Part shown: positions 18,999 through 27,352 of the stretch, in pieces
How positions within the stretch are numbered: the first letter of the stretch is position 1
Layout: each line of letters opens with the position of its first letter
Origin: Rhizobium sp. 16-488-2b
Lineage (GTDB): Bacteria; Pseudomonadota; Alphaproteobacteria; Rhizobiales; Rhizobiaceae
Assembly: GCF_017741815.1 (NCBI RefSeq)
Contig: NZ_JAGHMF010000027.1
Span: 124,001-188,000 of the forward strand
DNA: 64,000 nucleotides
Direction: 5' to 3'
Notes under the pieces: model-generated
The model's input: the letters and a program-made list of their open reading frames with translations, nothing else
Told to the model about the DNA's origin: nothing
Databases searched by the model: none
Position numbers and translations under genes: made by a program

Positions 18999-20753
18999 AT
19001 GCATATCATGAAGGTCGATCCGCGCTCGTTGAAGGACAATCCGGACAATACCCGGCAATCCAAATCCACCCCGCAGGCCGATGCGCTGCTGCTCGCCACC
19101 ATCAAGGCCGTCGGCATCATCCAGCCGCCCGTCATTTTTCCCGAAGTTGGTGGTGGGAACGGCTACGTCATTGAAGCCGGTCATCGTCGCACCCGCATGG
19201 CCATCGCCGCAGGCCTCGAGGAAATCGAGGTGCTCGTCGTCGAAGCCGCAAACGACAATGGCGCCATGCGGTCGATGGTCGAGAACATTGCGCGCGAACC
19301 GCTGAACCCGGTCGACCAGTGGCGCGGCATCGAACGCCTGGTCGCACTCGACTGGACCGAGGAAGCAATTGCGGTGGCACTCGCCCTGCCCGTCCGGCAA
19401 ATCCGCAAGCTGCGCCTGCTCGCCAACGTCCTACCGGCGATGCTCGACCAGATGGCGTTCGGCGACATGCCGAATGAGCAGCAGCTCCGCACGATCGCGG
19501 CAGCACACCTCGATGAGCAGAAGGAGGTCTGGAAGGCGCAGAAGCCGAAGAAGGGCCAGCCCGCCGCATGGTGGCAGATTGCCAACGCGCTGAGCAAGAC
19601 CCGGATGTATGCCAAGGATGCGAGCTTCGGTGACGATCTCAGAGAAGCCTACGGCATCGAATGGATCGAGGATCTGTTCGCTCCCGCGGACGAGGACAGC
19701 CGCTACACCACCAATGTCGAAGCCTATCTCGGCGCCCAGCAGGAGTGGATGACGAACAATCTGCCCAAGAAGGGAATGATCGCCGAGGTTTCTCAATGGG
19801 GCGAGGTGAAGCTGCCGCAAAAGGCAAGCCGCGTCTATGGCAAGCCCGGCAAGGGTGACCACACCGCCATGTATCTGGATCGGAACGGCAAGGTTCAAAC
19901 CGTGCATTACCGGATGCCCGAGGAGAAGAAGACCAAGGGCAAGGGAGCGGTCGTCGGAGGTGGCGACACCGCTGGCGAGGATGCGATCGACGGGCCGAAG
20001 CAGCGTCCCGACGTCACGCAGAAGGGCCTCGATATGATCGGCGACCTCAGGACCGACGCGCTGCACGAGGCGCTCGCCCGCGCACCGATCGAGGACGACA
20101 CGCTGATGGCCCTCCTTGTCCTCGCCTTTGCCGGCATGAATGTCCGGGTTGACTCCGGGGCAAACGACCACGTCTTCGGCGCGAAGCGGTTCGCCCGCCA
20201 TGCGGCTCGGTTGCTCGACGCTGACGGCAAGCTCGCCTTCGACCGCGACACCTTGCGGGTTTCCACCCGCTCGATGCTGGTCGATGTGCTGTCGTGCCGC
20301 CGAGGCATGTCGAACAGCGGCATCGTGTCGCGCATAGCCGGCGACGCCATCGGCGCGGACGGATACCTCCCGAACATGGGCACAGAAGACTTCCTGCTTT
20401 GCCTGTCGCGGCAGGCGCTCGAGGCTTCGTGCGAGGGCACCTCGGTTCTCCCCCGCCCGAGGGTCCGCGAGACCCGTGCCGCACTGGTCGAGCACTTCAA
20501 GCAAGGGCATTTCGTCCATCCGGCCGCCCTGTTTGCCCCCGATCCGAAGGATCTCGCCGAACTGATCAAGCAGGGCGAGGTCGTGGAGGATTACGATACG
20601 GTGACCTCCGAGGAAACAACGGATCGCCTCGAAGGCGAACTTGCTGACGGCAGCGTCGCCGGCGAGGAGGCCGATTTTGCTGTCGCCGATCCGGAAGCCG
20701 GTGACGGCGCCGACGACGCGGTCGAGACCGCCTACGGCATCGCGGCCGAATAG
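18999..20753 (+). CDS. ParB/Srx-domain partition-like protein
   Basis: 584-aa protein with an N-terminal ParB nuclease-fold domain ('MKVDPRSLKDNPDNTRQS', 'IQPPVIFPEV', 'IEAGHRRTRMAIAAGLEEIE') and a ParB-like HTH ('TEEAIAVALALPVRQIRKLR'). The long C-terminal extension is unlike chromosomal ParB (about 300 aa) and ends in an acidic tail. No parA is adjacent, so it is more likely a plasmid-backbone regulator or nuclease of the ParB-like group than the segregation ParB. The start at 18999 has GGAAGAGG upstream; the frame is open back to 18858. Confidence 0.85.
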   Translation: MHIMKVDPRSLKDNPDNTRQSKSTPQADALLLATIKAVGIIQPPVIFPEVGGGNGYVIEAGHRRTRMAIAAGLEEIEVLVVEAANDNGAMRSMVENIAREPLNPVDQWRGIERLVALDWTEEAIAVALALPVRQIRKLRLLANVLPAMLDQMAFGDMPNEQQLRTIAAAHLDEQKEVWKAQKPKKGQPAAWWQIANALSKTRMYAKDASFGDDLREAYGIEWIEDLFAPADEDSRYTTNVEAYLGAQQEWMTNNLPKKGMIAEVSQWGEVKLPQKASRVYGKPGKGDHTAMYLDRNGKVQTVHYRMPEEKKTKGKGAVVGGGDTAGEDAIDGPKQRPDVTQKGLDMIGDLRTDALHEALARAPIEDDTLMALLVLAFAGMNVRVDSGANDHVFGAKRFARHAARLLDADGKLAFDRDTLRVSTRSMLVDVLSCRRGMSNSGIVSRIAGDAIGADGYLPNMGTEDFLLCLSRQALEASCEGTSVLPRPRVRETRAALVEHFKQGHFVHPAALFAPDPKDLAELIKQGEVVEDYDTVTSEETTDRLEGELADGSVAGEEADFAVADPEAGDGADDAVETAYGIAAE

Positions 20754-20852
20754 CCGAAGCCCTCCCATCTTTTCCGATCGATCCCCCGCCGCCGGCCATC
20801 ACCGGCGGCGGTTCGTTTCCATGAACACCGCAGAATTTCAAGGAGATGTCCA

Positions 20853-21326
20853 ATGTCTGCGTCCCTGATCTACGATCTCGTCCCGATCGGCTCCATCATT
20901 GCCTGGTCCGATGGCACACCCCGCCCGCCCGAGCGCTTCAAGAAGAAGCTCGCGGCCTGGCAGACGCGCAACAGCAAGGGCCGGCTGATCCGCAAGGAGG
21001 GTCCGCGCTCCGGAAACTACAACTCGCCTGGCTATTTCACACTGCATGAGGCGGATTTCGGCGGGAAAAACACCATCGTCATGCGCATTCACCGAACCTT
21101 CGGCCTCGACTCCGATCTCACCTTCAAGGTGCTCGAGCGCCCCGCCCTCGGTTCGATCCGCGTCTTCGATCGCGCCGGTTCGAACGCGGAACTTGTCCAT
21201 CTCGCGGACAATCGCGAGGCGGCCGCGGTCTGGCTGCAAGAACACGGCTATCCGAACGCCGTGCTCGAAGAGGTGACCGCCGACGAGGTTGCGGCTGCTC
21301 AGGTCGAAGGGAGGGCCGCCGCATGA
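20853..21326 (+). CDS. Conserved hypothetical protein of rhizobial plasmid backbones
   Basis: 157-aa soluble protein ('SLIYDLVPIGSIIAWSDGTP', 'GNYNSPGYFTLHEADFG', 'HLADNREAAAVWLQEHGYP'). An AAGGAG site precedes the start. Its stop overlaps the start of the next gene (GCATGA), indicating an operon of at least three genes with 21323-22216 and 22213-22548. I do not recognise a domain. Confidence 0.75.
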   Translation: MSASLIYDLVPIGSIIAWSDGTPRPPERFKKKLAAWQTRNSKGRLIRKEGPRSGNYNSPGYFTLHEADFGGKNTIVMRIHRTFGLDSDLTFKVLERPALGSIRVFDRAGSNAELVHLADNREAAAVWLQEHGYPNAVLEEVTADEVAAAQVEGRAAA

Positions 21327-22216
21327 GGACCTCAGAACTTCAGCATGAGCCGGTATCGGCTTTAGAGGATTTGGACGTGGAATTCGGCGTCAGCGCCGAC
21401 GGATTTCCGGTCGCCCGGATCGGCGATACGCATCTGGCAATGATGCCGGCGCGCGATGGCGCGAGCTTCCTCGCGAGCGCTTGGCGGCTCGTCCATCCGC
21501 TTTCCGAGCTGACGCGCGCAGATTTCTACGGTCACGATGGCCGCCTCGAGGATGAGGCGGCTTTTCGCGCCCGGGTCTTCGAGACGGCCCAGCACAAGCG
21601 CGAGTTATCCGCCCTGAGGCGGATCCAGACCCGCATGACGGCCAGTACGCCCTGGGGACCGTCGCAGCTTGCGACCGTCTACGCGGAGGGGATCGTGTCC
21701 CATATGACGGCTGGCCATGGCGGGTTTCATCTGTCGGCCGAACGGAATCTTCGCGTCTCCCCGTTGCTGCGAAAGTCCTCGCACTGGTACGAGGAGGATG
21801 CCGAATGGGCCATCGTCGCCCTCTCCTTCCCGGAGCTCTTCACCTCATACGAGCGCAAAGGTGCGGACGAGACATTCCGCAACAGCTGGCCGACCGCATG
21901 GGAAGAGATCCACGGGCGCGAACTCGGGTCCGGCCAATCCTGGACGAAGGACCGGCAAGCCTTCGAGCGCAGGCATGCCGGCGACTGGGTCGTCGTCTCG
22001 GCGATCTATTCCAGCCACTATGCCGATATGACGGAGGTGGTCGCCACGCGCGGCGGCATGCGGGACCAACGTGCCGACGAGCGGCGCTTTCTTGTTCCGA
22101 GCGCCGAATATGCAACCCGCGGGCCGTTCGGCTTCGTCATCGATGAACAACGTCACGCCGTCTATGACGGTCCTTCGGACTTCATCGGCTGGCAGTGGCG
22201 GAGGACCGGGACATGA
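21323..22216 (+). CDS. Conserved hypothetical protein, DUF7007-like
   Basis: 297-aa protein with the block 'TPWGPSQLATVYAEGIVSHM', 'AGHGGFHLSAERNLRVSP' and 'YEEDAEWAIVALSFPELFTS', which I associate with the DUF7007 family of rhizobial plasmid proteins (moderate certainty). No catalytic motif is evident. It overlaps both neighbours by 4 bp, so translation is probably coupled. Confidence 0.72.
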   Translation: MRTSELQHEPVSALEDLDVEFGVSADGFPVARIGDTHLAMMPARDGASFLASAWRLVHPLSELTRADFYGHDGRLEDEAAFRARVFETAQHKRELSALRRIQTRMTASTPWGPSQLATVYAEGIVSHMTAGHGGFHLSAERNLRVSPLLRKSSHWYEEDAEWAIVALSFPELFTSYERKGADETFRNSWPTAWEEIHGRELGSGQSWTKDRQAFERRHAGDWVVVSAIYSSHYADMTEVVATRGGMRDQRADERRFLVPSAEYATRGPFGFVIDEQRHAVYDGPSDFIGWQWRRTGT

Positions 22217-22548
22217 CCCCGATCAGTCCGTGGGTGCTCCTTTCCCGCATGGAGGCGGCGCGTCGTCAGACGCGCCATCATCTCGATCTCGTCCATCGGC
22301 AGATTGCCACACGCGCTGAGCGCCTGGCCGTGACCGAAAAGGCGAAAGCCAAAAACCGCACGCACAAGCGCTCCGGCTCACGATGGACTCGGTCGGATGA
22401 GATGCTGTTTCAGGATCACCTCGATCGCCTGTCATTCGAACGTCGCGGCGAACTCGAGGCGCTCATCCGGAAACTGGAGCGTCAGGACCGTGCCATCACC
22501 ACGCTACGGCTGAAGCTCGGTGACGCGGTTTGGCGAGAGGCAGCGTGA
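22213..22548 (+). CDS. Small basic coiled-coil-like hypothetical protein
   Basis: 111-aa, strongly charged, predicted helical protein ('RMEAARRQTRHHLDLVHRQI', 'FERRGELEALIRKLERQDRA'). The ATG at 22213 overlaps the TGA of the upstream gene, which decides the start over the longer frame from 22195. Third gene of the 20853 operon. Unknown function. Confidence 0.62.
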   Translation: MTPISPWVLLSRMEAARRQTRHHLDLVHRQIATRAERLAVTEKAKAKNRTHKRSGSRWTRSDEMLFQDHLDRLSFERRGELEALIRKLERQDRAITTLRLKLGDAVWREAA

Positions 22549-22934
22549 GAGGCAGCCGCCGGCAGCGCATTTGCGGAGTGTGCCCGCGTATTGGTGAGAG
22601 GCATTGCGAGGATGGCCATCGTTTCCCACATTCGGTTTCGGGGAGAGTCTCAGCCCCGTGCCGGCCTGCCCTTCGTGTTCGTTGCGGTCTGAACCGGCGG
22701 CCGGTCGTTTCAAGGCCGCTTTCGCGCCGCGGTGCGGCCAAAACAGCCTCGCTGCGCAAAGCGAACCCGCGTCCCGCGCAGGGTGCCCCCGCTTGGTCGC
22801 AAGCCCGCTCCGCTCGCTCAGCCGCTCCGGACCTGTGAAATCGCCCGTCCCTCGCCGGTTCCTTTTGACCGCACCGAAGGGCAGACCGGCACGGGGCCGG
22901 AACCGCTTCGGACCAAACCGAAAAGGAAACCGTT
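22549..22934. other. GC-rich spacer with a long inverted repeat
   Basis: No gene supported. It contains the inverted repeat 22653-22675 / 22875-22897 described separately and a ribosome site before 22935. Confidence 0.5.
22653..22897. repeat. 23-bp inverted repeat enclosing a 199-bp spacer
   Basis: GCCCCGTGCCGG-c-CTGCCCTTCG at 22653-22675 recurs in inverted orientation at 22875-22897 with a single mismatch, and a related TGCGGTC flank follows on both sides. It could be the ends of a small mobile element or a long RNA stem upstream of the 22935 gene. Confidence 0.55.
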
Positions 22935-23522
22935 ATGGCCAAGCCCGCGACCCCCAACCGCTCTTCCGCCCGCGTCGTGCAACTCCGCAAGGGTGCGACC
23001 CTCGAAATGGTCCGCCTCACCTGCCCCGACAGCGCCCAGGCGCTCAAGATCGCCGAAAGCTTCGGAACCGCACTGGTCGACAGCGACGGCATCCGCGACC
23101 TGCATGAGCGACTGATCAATGAGACCGCCGACAGCCTGGCGGAGGGCCTCGGCGAACGGGCGATGCAGATCCATCTCCAGCGCATCGTCGGCGCCTTCGT
23201 CGGATCGGCACATGGCGCCGGGCAGTTCTACTCTCGTGCGGTCACAGAAGCCCGCGACGCCACGGCGAAGGCGTCCAACGATGCCCGCGACGAGGATCTC
23301 GATGGTCCCGTTGGCTACGACAGCGCCGCCCAGCGCAAGCGCGAGTTCGCGGCCGACATGGGTGTCCAGGCTCATGCGCTCAGGATGGCGGCCGAGGGCG
23401 CCGTCGCAGCCTACGAGCAGGTCGTCGGCGAGACCTGGAAGCCCTTCGATCGCCCGGTCGAAAACCCCGGCGCCAATCTCGACCGCAAGGCGGCCGAAGC
23501 GCAAATGGCCGCCCTCGGGTAA
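22935..23522 (+). CDS. Conserved hypothetical protein
   Basis: 195-aa predicted soluble, mostly helical protein ('ARVVQLRKGATLEMVRLTCP', 'AHGAGQFYSRAVTEARDATA', 'AQAHALRM'-like helices). It has no recognisable domain. It stands alone between two palindrome-bearing spacers, upstream of ardC, in a position typical for rhizobial plasmid backbone genes. The long opposite-strand frame over it is a shadow. Confidence 0.65.
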   Translation: MAKPATPNRSSARVVQLRKGATLEMVRLTCPDSAQALKIAESFGTALVDSDGIRDLHERLINETADSLAEGLGERAMQIHLQRIVGAFVGSAHGAGQFYSRAVTEARDATAKASNDARDEDLDGPVGYDSAAQRKREFAADMGVQAHALRMAAEGAVAAYEQVVGETWKPFDRPVENPGANLDRKAAEAQMAALG

Positions 23523-23835
23523 AGCGGCCCGGGCGGCGCCCACGTGCCGCCCTACCCTCATCTTTCCAGCTTCCATCGGCCGGCTCCCAAGAGGGGCCGG
23601 CCTTTCCGCATGTCGCGCTGCCCCAGGGGAAAAACAGGCAAGGAAATGAGGAACCGGCCTATCGCGGCCCGTCCCTGTCGGCGGTCCTGCAGGAGCCCGG
23701 CTTGTGAGGTGCAACGGCTTCGCCGTCCTCCACGCTGTTTCGGCCGTTCCGGTGCGCTCCAAGCCCTTCCGCTCCTGCCCTCGGACCTCCGCGACGGGCC
23801 GCGATAGGCGCGGCTCGGAATAGGAGGTTTGAGAC
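23523..23835. other. Spacer with 16-bp perfect inverted repeat
   Basis: CCTATCGCGGCCCGTC (23658-23673) and its exact inverse (23793-23808) flank 119 bp without a gene, immediately upstream of the ardC ribosome site (AGGAGG at 23822-23827). Confidence 0.55.
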
Positions 23836-24762
23836 ATGAACAGGAAAACCGAAGGCGAACGCGGCGATATCTACACGAGGATCACCGACCGGATCGTTGC
23901 CGATCTGGAAAAAGGGGTTCGTCCCTGGATGAAGCCGTGGAGCGTAGCCAACACTCAAGGCAGGATTACGCGGCCGCTACGGCACAACGGGCAGCCCTAT
24001 TCGGGCATGAACGTTCTCCTTCTATGGTCCGAGGGGATGGCGAGAGGTTTCGCCTCTCCGGTGTGGATGACCTTCAAGCAAGCGCGGGAGCTCGGAGCCG
24101 TGGTTCGCAAGGGCGAAACCGGCTCGACTGTGGTGTTCGCGAGCCGCTTCACCAAATCGGAAACCGACGGCAATGGCAAGGAGGTCGACCGGGAGATCCC
24201 TTTCCTGAAGGCGTATTCTGTGTTCAATGTGGACCAGATCGACGGTCTGCCGGACCATCACTACCATCGTCCGGAACCGACTCTCGATCCGGTCGAGCGG
24301 ATAGAGAATGCCGATCGCTTCTTCCGCAACACCGGCGCCGTTATCCGCCATGGCGGGACGCAAGCCTACTATTCGCCGGTGACCGACCATATCCAGATGC
24401 CGCCGTTCCAGACCTTCCGCGATGCGGCTTCCTACACGGCAACGCTGAGTCATGAGGCAACGCACTGGACCGCGAACCCGCGGCGCGTGGGCCGCGATCT
24501 CAGCCGTTATGCCAAGGACAAGAGCGAGCGCGCCCGCGAGGAACTCATTGCCGAGCTCGGCAGCTGCTTCCTATGCGCCGACCTTGGAATCGTACCGGAG
24601 CTCGAGCCACGGCCCGATCACGCGTCGTACCTTGCCTCATGGCTCGCCGTGCTTTCCGAAGACAGGCGGGCGATTTTTCAGGCGGCCGCTCATGCGCAGA
24701 GGGCAGTCACCTTCCTGCACGATCTGCAGCCTGATGCAGCTGATGAGAAAGTCGCGGCTTAA
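23836..24762 (+). CDS. ardC: ArdC-family antirestriction protein
   Basis: 308-aa ArdC protein: an N-terminal single-stranded-DNA-binding domain ('IYTRITDRIVADLEKGVRPW', 'NGQPYSGMNVLLLW') and a C-terminal zincin metalloprotease-like domain with 'LSHEATHWT' (HExxH). ArdC proteins protect incoming conjugative DNA from host restriction. It has a strong AGGAGG ribosome site. It fits with the methyltransferase-helicase as part of an establishment/antirestriction region. Confidence 0.92.
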   Translation: MNRKTEGERGDIYTRITDRIVADLEKGVRPWMKPWSVANTQGRITRPLRHNGQPYSGMNVLLLWSEGMARGFASPVWMTFKQARELGAVVRKGETGSTVVFASRFTKSETDGNGKEVDREIPFLKAYSVFNVDQIDGLPDHHYHRPEPTLDPVERIENADRFFRNTGAVIRHGGTQAYYSPVTDHIQMPPFQTFRDAASYTATLSHEATHWTANPRRVGRDLSRYAKDKSERAREELIAELGSCFLCADLGIVPELEPRPDHASYLASWLAVLSEDRRAIFQAAAHAQRAVTFLHDLQPDAADEKVAA

Positions 24763-24765
24763 AAA

Positions 24766-24942
24766 TCAGCGTCGGTCGTTGCATCCGCCAACGGCCGACA
24801 CCTCTCTCGGCTCTCTCTGCTTGAGCGCGCCCTGATCTGGTGTCAGGTCCAGCTTGCCCCAGATCGAGGTTTTGCGGTCGGTCGGTTTGAGCTTTCGGGA
24901 TTGCTTGATTTCGACGGTAAACGGCTTTGTCTGCTGACGCAT
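24766..24942 (-). CDS. Small conserved protein, convergent to ardC
   Basis: 58-aa basic protein (MRQQTKPFTVEIKQSRKLKP..., 'KTSIWGKLDLTPDQGALKQ') on the reverse strand with an excellent GGAGG ribosome site 5 bases before its ATG at 24942. The longer frame reaching 25293 is not needed. The 'PFTVEIKQSRKLKP...SIWGKLDL' core looks like a conserved rhizobial small-protein family, but I cannot assign a function. Confidence 0.6.
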   Translation of the reverse strand: MRQQTKPFTVEIKQSRKLKPTDRKTSIWGKLDLTPDQGALKQREPREVSAVGGCNDRR

Positions 24943-25396
24943 GTATCCTCCAGGCGACGAATCGCGAGCACACGATACCGGGTTGATTACTGGAGGCAAC
25001 TCCCACTCTGGCCGGTCCGTCGCCACCGAATTGCGGCTCTGGCATTGCGATAGAGAAACGGTTCGACCACAGCAATGTTCCGCTGGGTGAGGCGGTGGCA
25101 GGTTGCCATCAGCGTGTTCCTCTTGACCCGTCGGCATAGGCCACGTCCTTTGCGGGCTCGATGAGGCATGTCTGATCGGGGAGCGGCTTCGCCTCGATCG
25201 TCTTCCCGCAACGGCCATGCAAAACTTTCTTCCCCTGGCGGCTACGCCGCCATTCCTCGCGCGGCAACAAAGTTTCTCCCGGCCGCCCTCCATTCCATTC
25301 CGGCCTTATCAGGTGCGGTCCGATCGTCCCCGATCCTTGCGACAGCCATCGAGGCCGCGAAGGGCGCGGCCCGAAACCAACGAAAGGAACACGAAA
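24943..25396. other. Spacer including the start of the 0.6-kb direct repeat
   Basis: No gene supported. The right part (from 25152) belongs to the direct repeat that recurs at 27037 and contains the promoter/ribosome-site region of DUF736 copy 1, plus a short GGCG-gcta-CGCC hairpin near 25238. Confidence 0.5.
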
Positions 25397-25705
25397 ATGG
25401 CAACGATCGGCACCTTCACCTCCACCGAAACCGGCTTCAACGGCTCGATCCGCACGCTTGCCCTCAACGTCAAGGCCCGCATCGCCCGCATCGAGAACCC
25501 CTCCGACAAGGGCCCGCACTACCGCATCTACGCCGGCAATGTCGAGCTCGGTGCGGCCTGGCAGAAGCGCTCCGAGCAGGACCGCGACTACTTCTCGGTC
25601 AAGCTGGACGACCCGAGCTTCCCCGCTCCGATCTACGCAACCCTCACCGAAGTCGAAGGCGAGGACGGCTACCAGCTGATCTGGTCCCGCCCCAACCGGG
25701 ATTGA
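25397..25705 (+). CDS. DUF736 domain-containing protein, copy 1
   Basis: 102-aa protein of the DUF736 family, common on rhizobial plasmids and integrative elements: 'MATIGTFTSTETGFNGSIRT', 'RIYAGNVELGAAWQKRSEQD', 'YATLTEVEGEDGYQLIWSRP'. The start follows GAAAGGAAC. It differs from copy 2 by one residue (Phe versus Leu in DRDYxSVKL). Function unknown; a DNA-associated regulatory role has been suspected for the family only from context. Confidence 0.88.
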   Translation: MATIGTFTSTETGFNGSIRTLALNVKARIARIENPSDKGPHYRIYAGNVELGAAWQKRSEQDRDYFSVKLDDPSFPAPIYATLTEVEGEDGYQLIWSRPNRD

Positions 25706-25716
25706 GATCCGGACGA

Positions 25717-25740
25717 GGCCCCGCTCGCCAAGGCGGGGCC
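25717..25740 (+). terminator. GC-rich hairpin after DUF736 copy 1
   Basis: GGCCCCGC (25717-25724) and GCGGGGCC (25733-25740), 8-bp perfect stem with 8-nt loop, 12 bp after the stop. It has no clear T-run, so termination efficiency is uncertain. Confidence 0.5.
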
Positions 25741-25800
25741 TCCTCCCGACAACAGGGCGACCTCCTTCGTGCCGCGGCTTTTTCCCGTTCGTTCTTCCAT

Positions 25801-25878
25801 ATTGGATGAAATTGGATGGAAAAATGGATCTCGCTATGTCATACCCCATTTGGATGGAAACGGATGGGAAAATGGATG
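25801..25878 (+). promoter_or_regulatory. Repeated GGATGG motifs over the fic start region
   Basis: ATTGGATGGAAAAATGGAT (25811-25829) recurs as ATTTGGATGG...GGGAAAATGGAT (about 25848-25878), with a further ATTGGATG at 25801. Such direct repeats at the start of a gene whose product ends in a winged helix suggest an autoregulatory operator. Confidence 0.4.
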
Positions 25879-26931
25879 ACGGCGCTCGATCTCTCCAAAT
25901 TGCGTATCACGCCTGAGATCCTGTCGTTGATCGCCGAGATTGACGAATTCAAAGGCGCCTGGCGAGCGCTTGGTCGCATCGCACCCGATCGGCTGTCCAG
26001 CTTGCGGCGGGTTGCGACGATCGAAAGCATCGGATCGTCGACACGTATTGAGGGCGCGAAATTAAGCGACCGCGAGGTCGAAAGGCTGCTCTCGAACCTC
26101 CGTATCGGCTCGTTCTCCAGCCGAGACGAACAGGAGGTTGCCGGCTATGCCGAGGTGATGGAGACGATCTTCTCCGCCTTCGACGCAATCCCGCTTAACG
26201 AAAATCACATCCGCCAACTGCATCGGGATCTGCTCGCGCACTCGGTCAAAGATGAACGACACAGGGGAAACTGGAAAACCCTTGCCAACAACGTCGAAGC
26301 CTTCGACGAGGATGGACGAAGTCTGGGCGTCGTCTTCGCGACAGCCTCCCCTTTCGATACGCCGGGCCGAATGTCGGAACTAGTGGCCTGGCAACAAGCT
26401 CAGGAGAAGGATGGCACGTTTCACCCTCTACTCGTCGTCGCTGTCTTCGTCGTCGTCTTTCTGGAAATCCATCCTTTCCAGGATGGCAATGGCCGACTGT
26501 CGCGCGCTCTGACCACTTTGCTGCTTCTTCGGGCGGGTTATTCCTATGTGCCGTACAGCTCACTGGAAAGTGTTATCGAGCAGAACAAGGAAGCCTATTA
26601 TCTCGCGCTTCGCCGAACGCAGGGCACGATACGAACGGACCAACAGGACTGGAATCCGTGGGTCGAGTTTTTCCTGCGGAGCCTGCAACGCCAGAAGCAG
26701 CGTCTCGAGCGCAAGATCGAGCGTGAGCGCATTCTCCTCGGCGACCTGCCGGAGTTGTCCGTCGCGATCCTCGAACTGGCGCGTGAGCGCGGGCGCGTCA
26801 CGGTGATGGATGTGGCCAAAGCGACAGGCGCGAGCCGCAACACCGTCAAGGATCATCTTCGGGCGCTGACCGAGCAGGGACATCTGACCCTCCACGGAGC
26901 CGGTCGTGGGACCTGGTACGGCTTAAGCTGA
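25864..26931 (+). CDS. Fic-domain AMP-transferase with C-terminal winged helix
   Basis: About 355-aa class II Fic protein predicted to transfer AMP (or another nucleotide moiety) to a protein target. The inhibitory helix 'SSTRIEG' ((S/T)xxxE(G/N)) precedes the core. The active-site motif is intact, 'HPFQDGNGRLSR' (HxFxDGNGR). The C-terminal part ('ATGASRNTVKDHLRALTEQG') is a winged helix-turn-helix. The start is uncertain: in-frame starts at 25816, 25864 and 25876 are all open. It lies alone between the two DUF736 direct repeats, with no separate antitoxin gene. Confidence 0.88.
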   Translation: MGKWMTALDLSKLRITPEILSLIAEIDEFKGAWRALGRIAPDRLSSLRRVATIESIGSSTRIEGAKLSDREVERLLSNLRIGSFSSRDEQEVAGYAEVMETIFSAFDAIPLNENHIRQLHRDLLAHSVKDERHRGNWKTLANNVEAFDEDGRSLGVVFATASPFDTPGRMSELVAWQQAQEKDGTFHPLLVVAVFVVVFLEIHPFQDGNGRLSRALTTLLLLRAGYSYVPYSSLESVIEQNKEAYYLALRRTQGTIRTDQQDWNPWVEFFLRSLQRQKQRLERKIERERILLGDLPELSVAILELARERGRVTVMDVAKATGASRNTVKDHLRALTEQGHLTLHGAGRGTWYGLS

Positions 26932-27131
26932 CGCCGGAGCGAAGCGTCCCCCGATCAGCCGAAATCGGAGCTATGGTCCAATTGTGCGCAGCCGCCATTG
27001 CCACGTGCCTTTGCCTGATATAGCGGGGCTCCATTCGCGGGCTCGATGAGGCATGTCTGACCGGAGACCGGCGTCGCCTCGATCGTCCTCCCGCAACGGC
27101 CATCCGAAACTTTCTTCCCCTGCGGACGCAA

Positions 27132-27155
27132 CCCCACTCGACAGGCCGAGTGGGG
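27132..27155. repeat. Small palindromic element 1
   Basis: CCCCACTCG (27132-27140) and CGAGTGGGG (27147-27155) form a perfect 9-bp stem, followed by ACCCCGG. The sequence is absent from the corresponding place in repeat copy 1. Confidence 0.6.
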
Positions 27156-27234
27156 ACCCCGGCGTGCCGCATTCCTCGCGCAGCAACAAAGTTCCTCCCG
27201 GCCGCCCTCCATTTCATTGCGGCCCGGCAAGCCA

Positions 27235-27259
27235 CCCCACGGCGCGATGCGCAATGGGG
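27235..27259. repeat. Small palindromic element 2
   Basis: CCCCA-cg-GCGC-gat-GCGC-aa-TGGGG, followed by ACCCCGG as in element 1. Also absent from repeat copy 1. The two elements share their TGGGGACCCCGG end. Confidence 0.55.
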
Positions 27260-27352
27260 ACCCCGGGGGTGCGGTCCGATCGTCCCCGGTCCTTTCGACA
27301 GCCATCGAGGCCGCGAAGGGCGCGGCCCGAAACCAACGAAAGGAACACCACA

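Larger units (their letters stand above)
25152..25740. repeat. Direct repeat copy 1 (DUF736 gene with flanks)
   Basis: From 'GCGGGCTCGATGAGGCATG' to the terminator-like hairpin after the DUF736 gene, this segment recurs at 27037-27696 with high identity. The two copies flank the fic gene. Confidence 0.85.
26932..27352. other. Spacer including start of direct repeat copy 2
   Basis: No gene supported. Includes the upstream part of the 27037 repeat and two small palindromes inserted relative to copy 1 (27132-27155 and 27235-27259). Confidence 0.55.

Noticed and set aside
19431..20768. 445-codon reverse-strand open frame
   Set aside because: Antisense of the ParB-like gene.
22818..23837. 339-codon reverse-strand open frame
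   Set aside because: Shadow over the 195-aa gene and its palindromic spacers; no ribosome site or motif.
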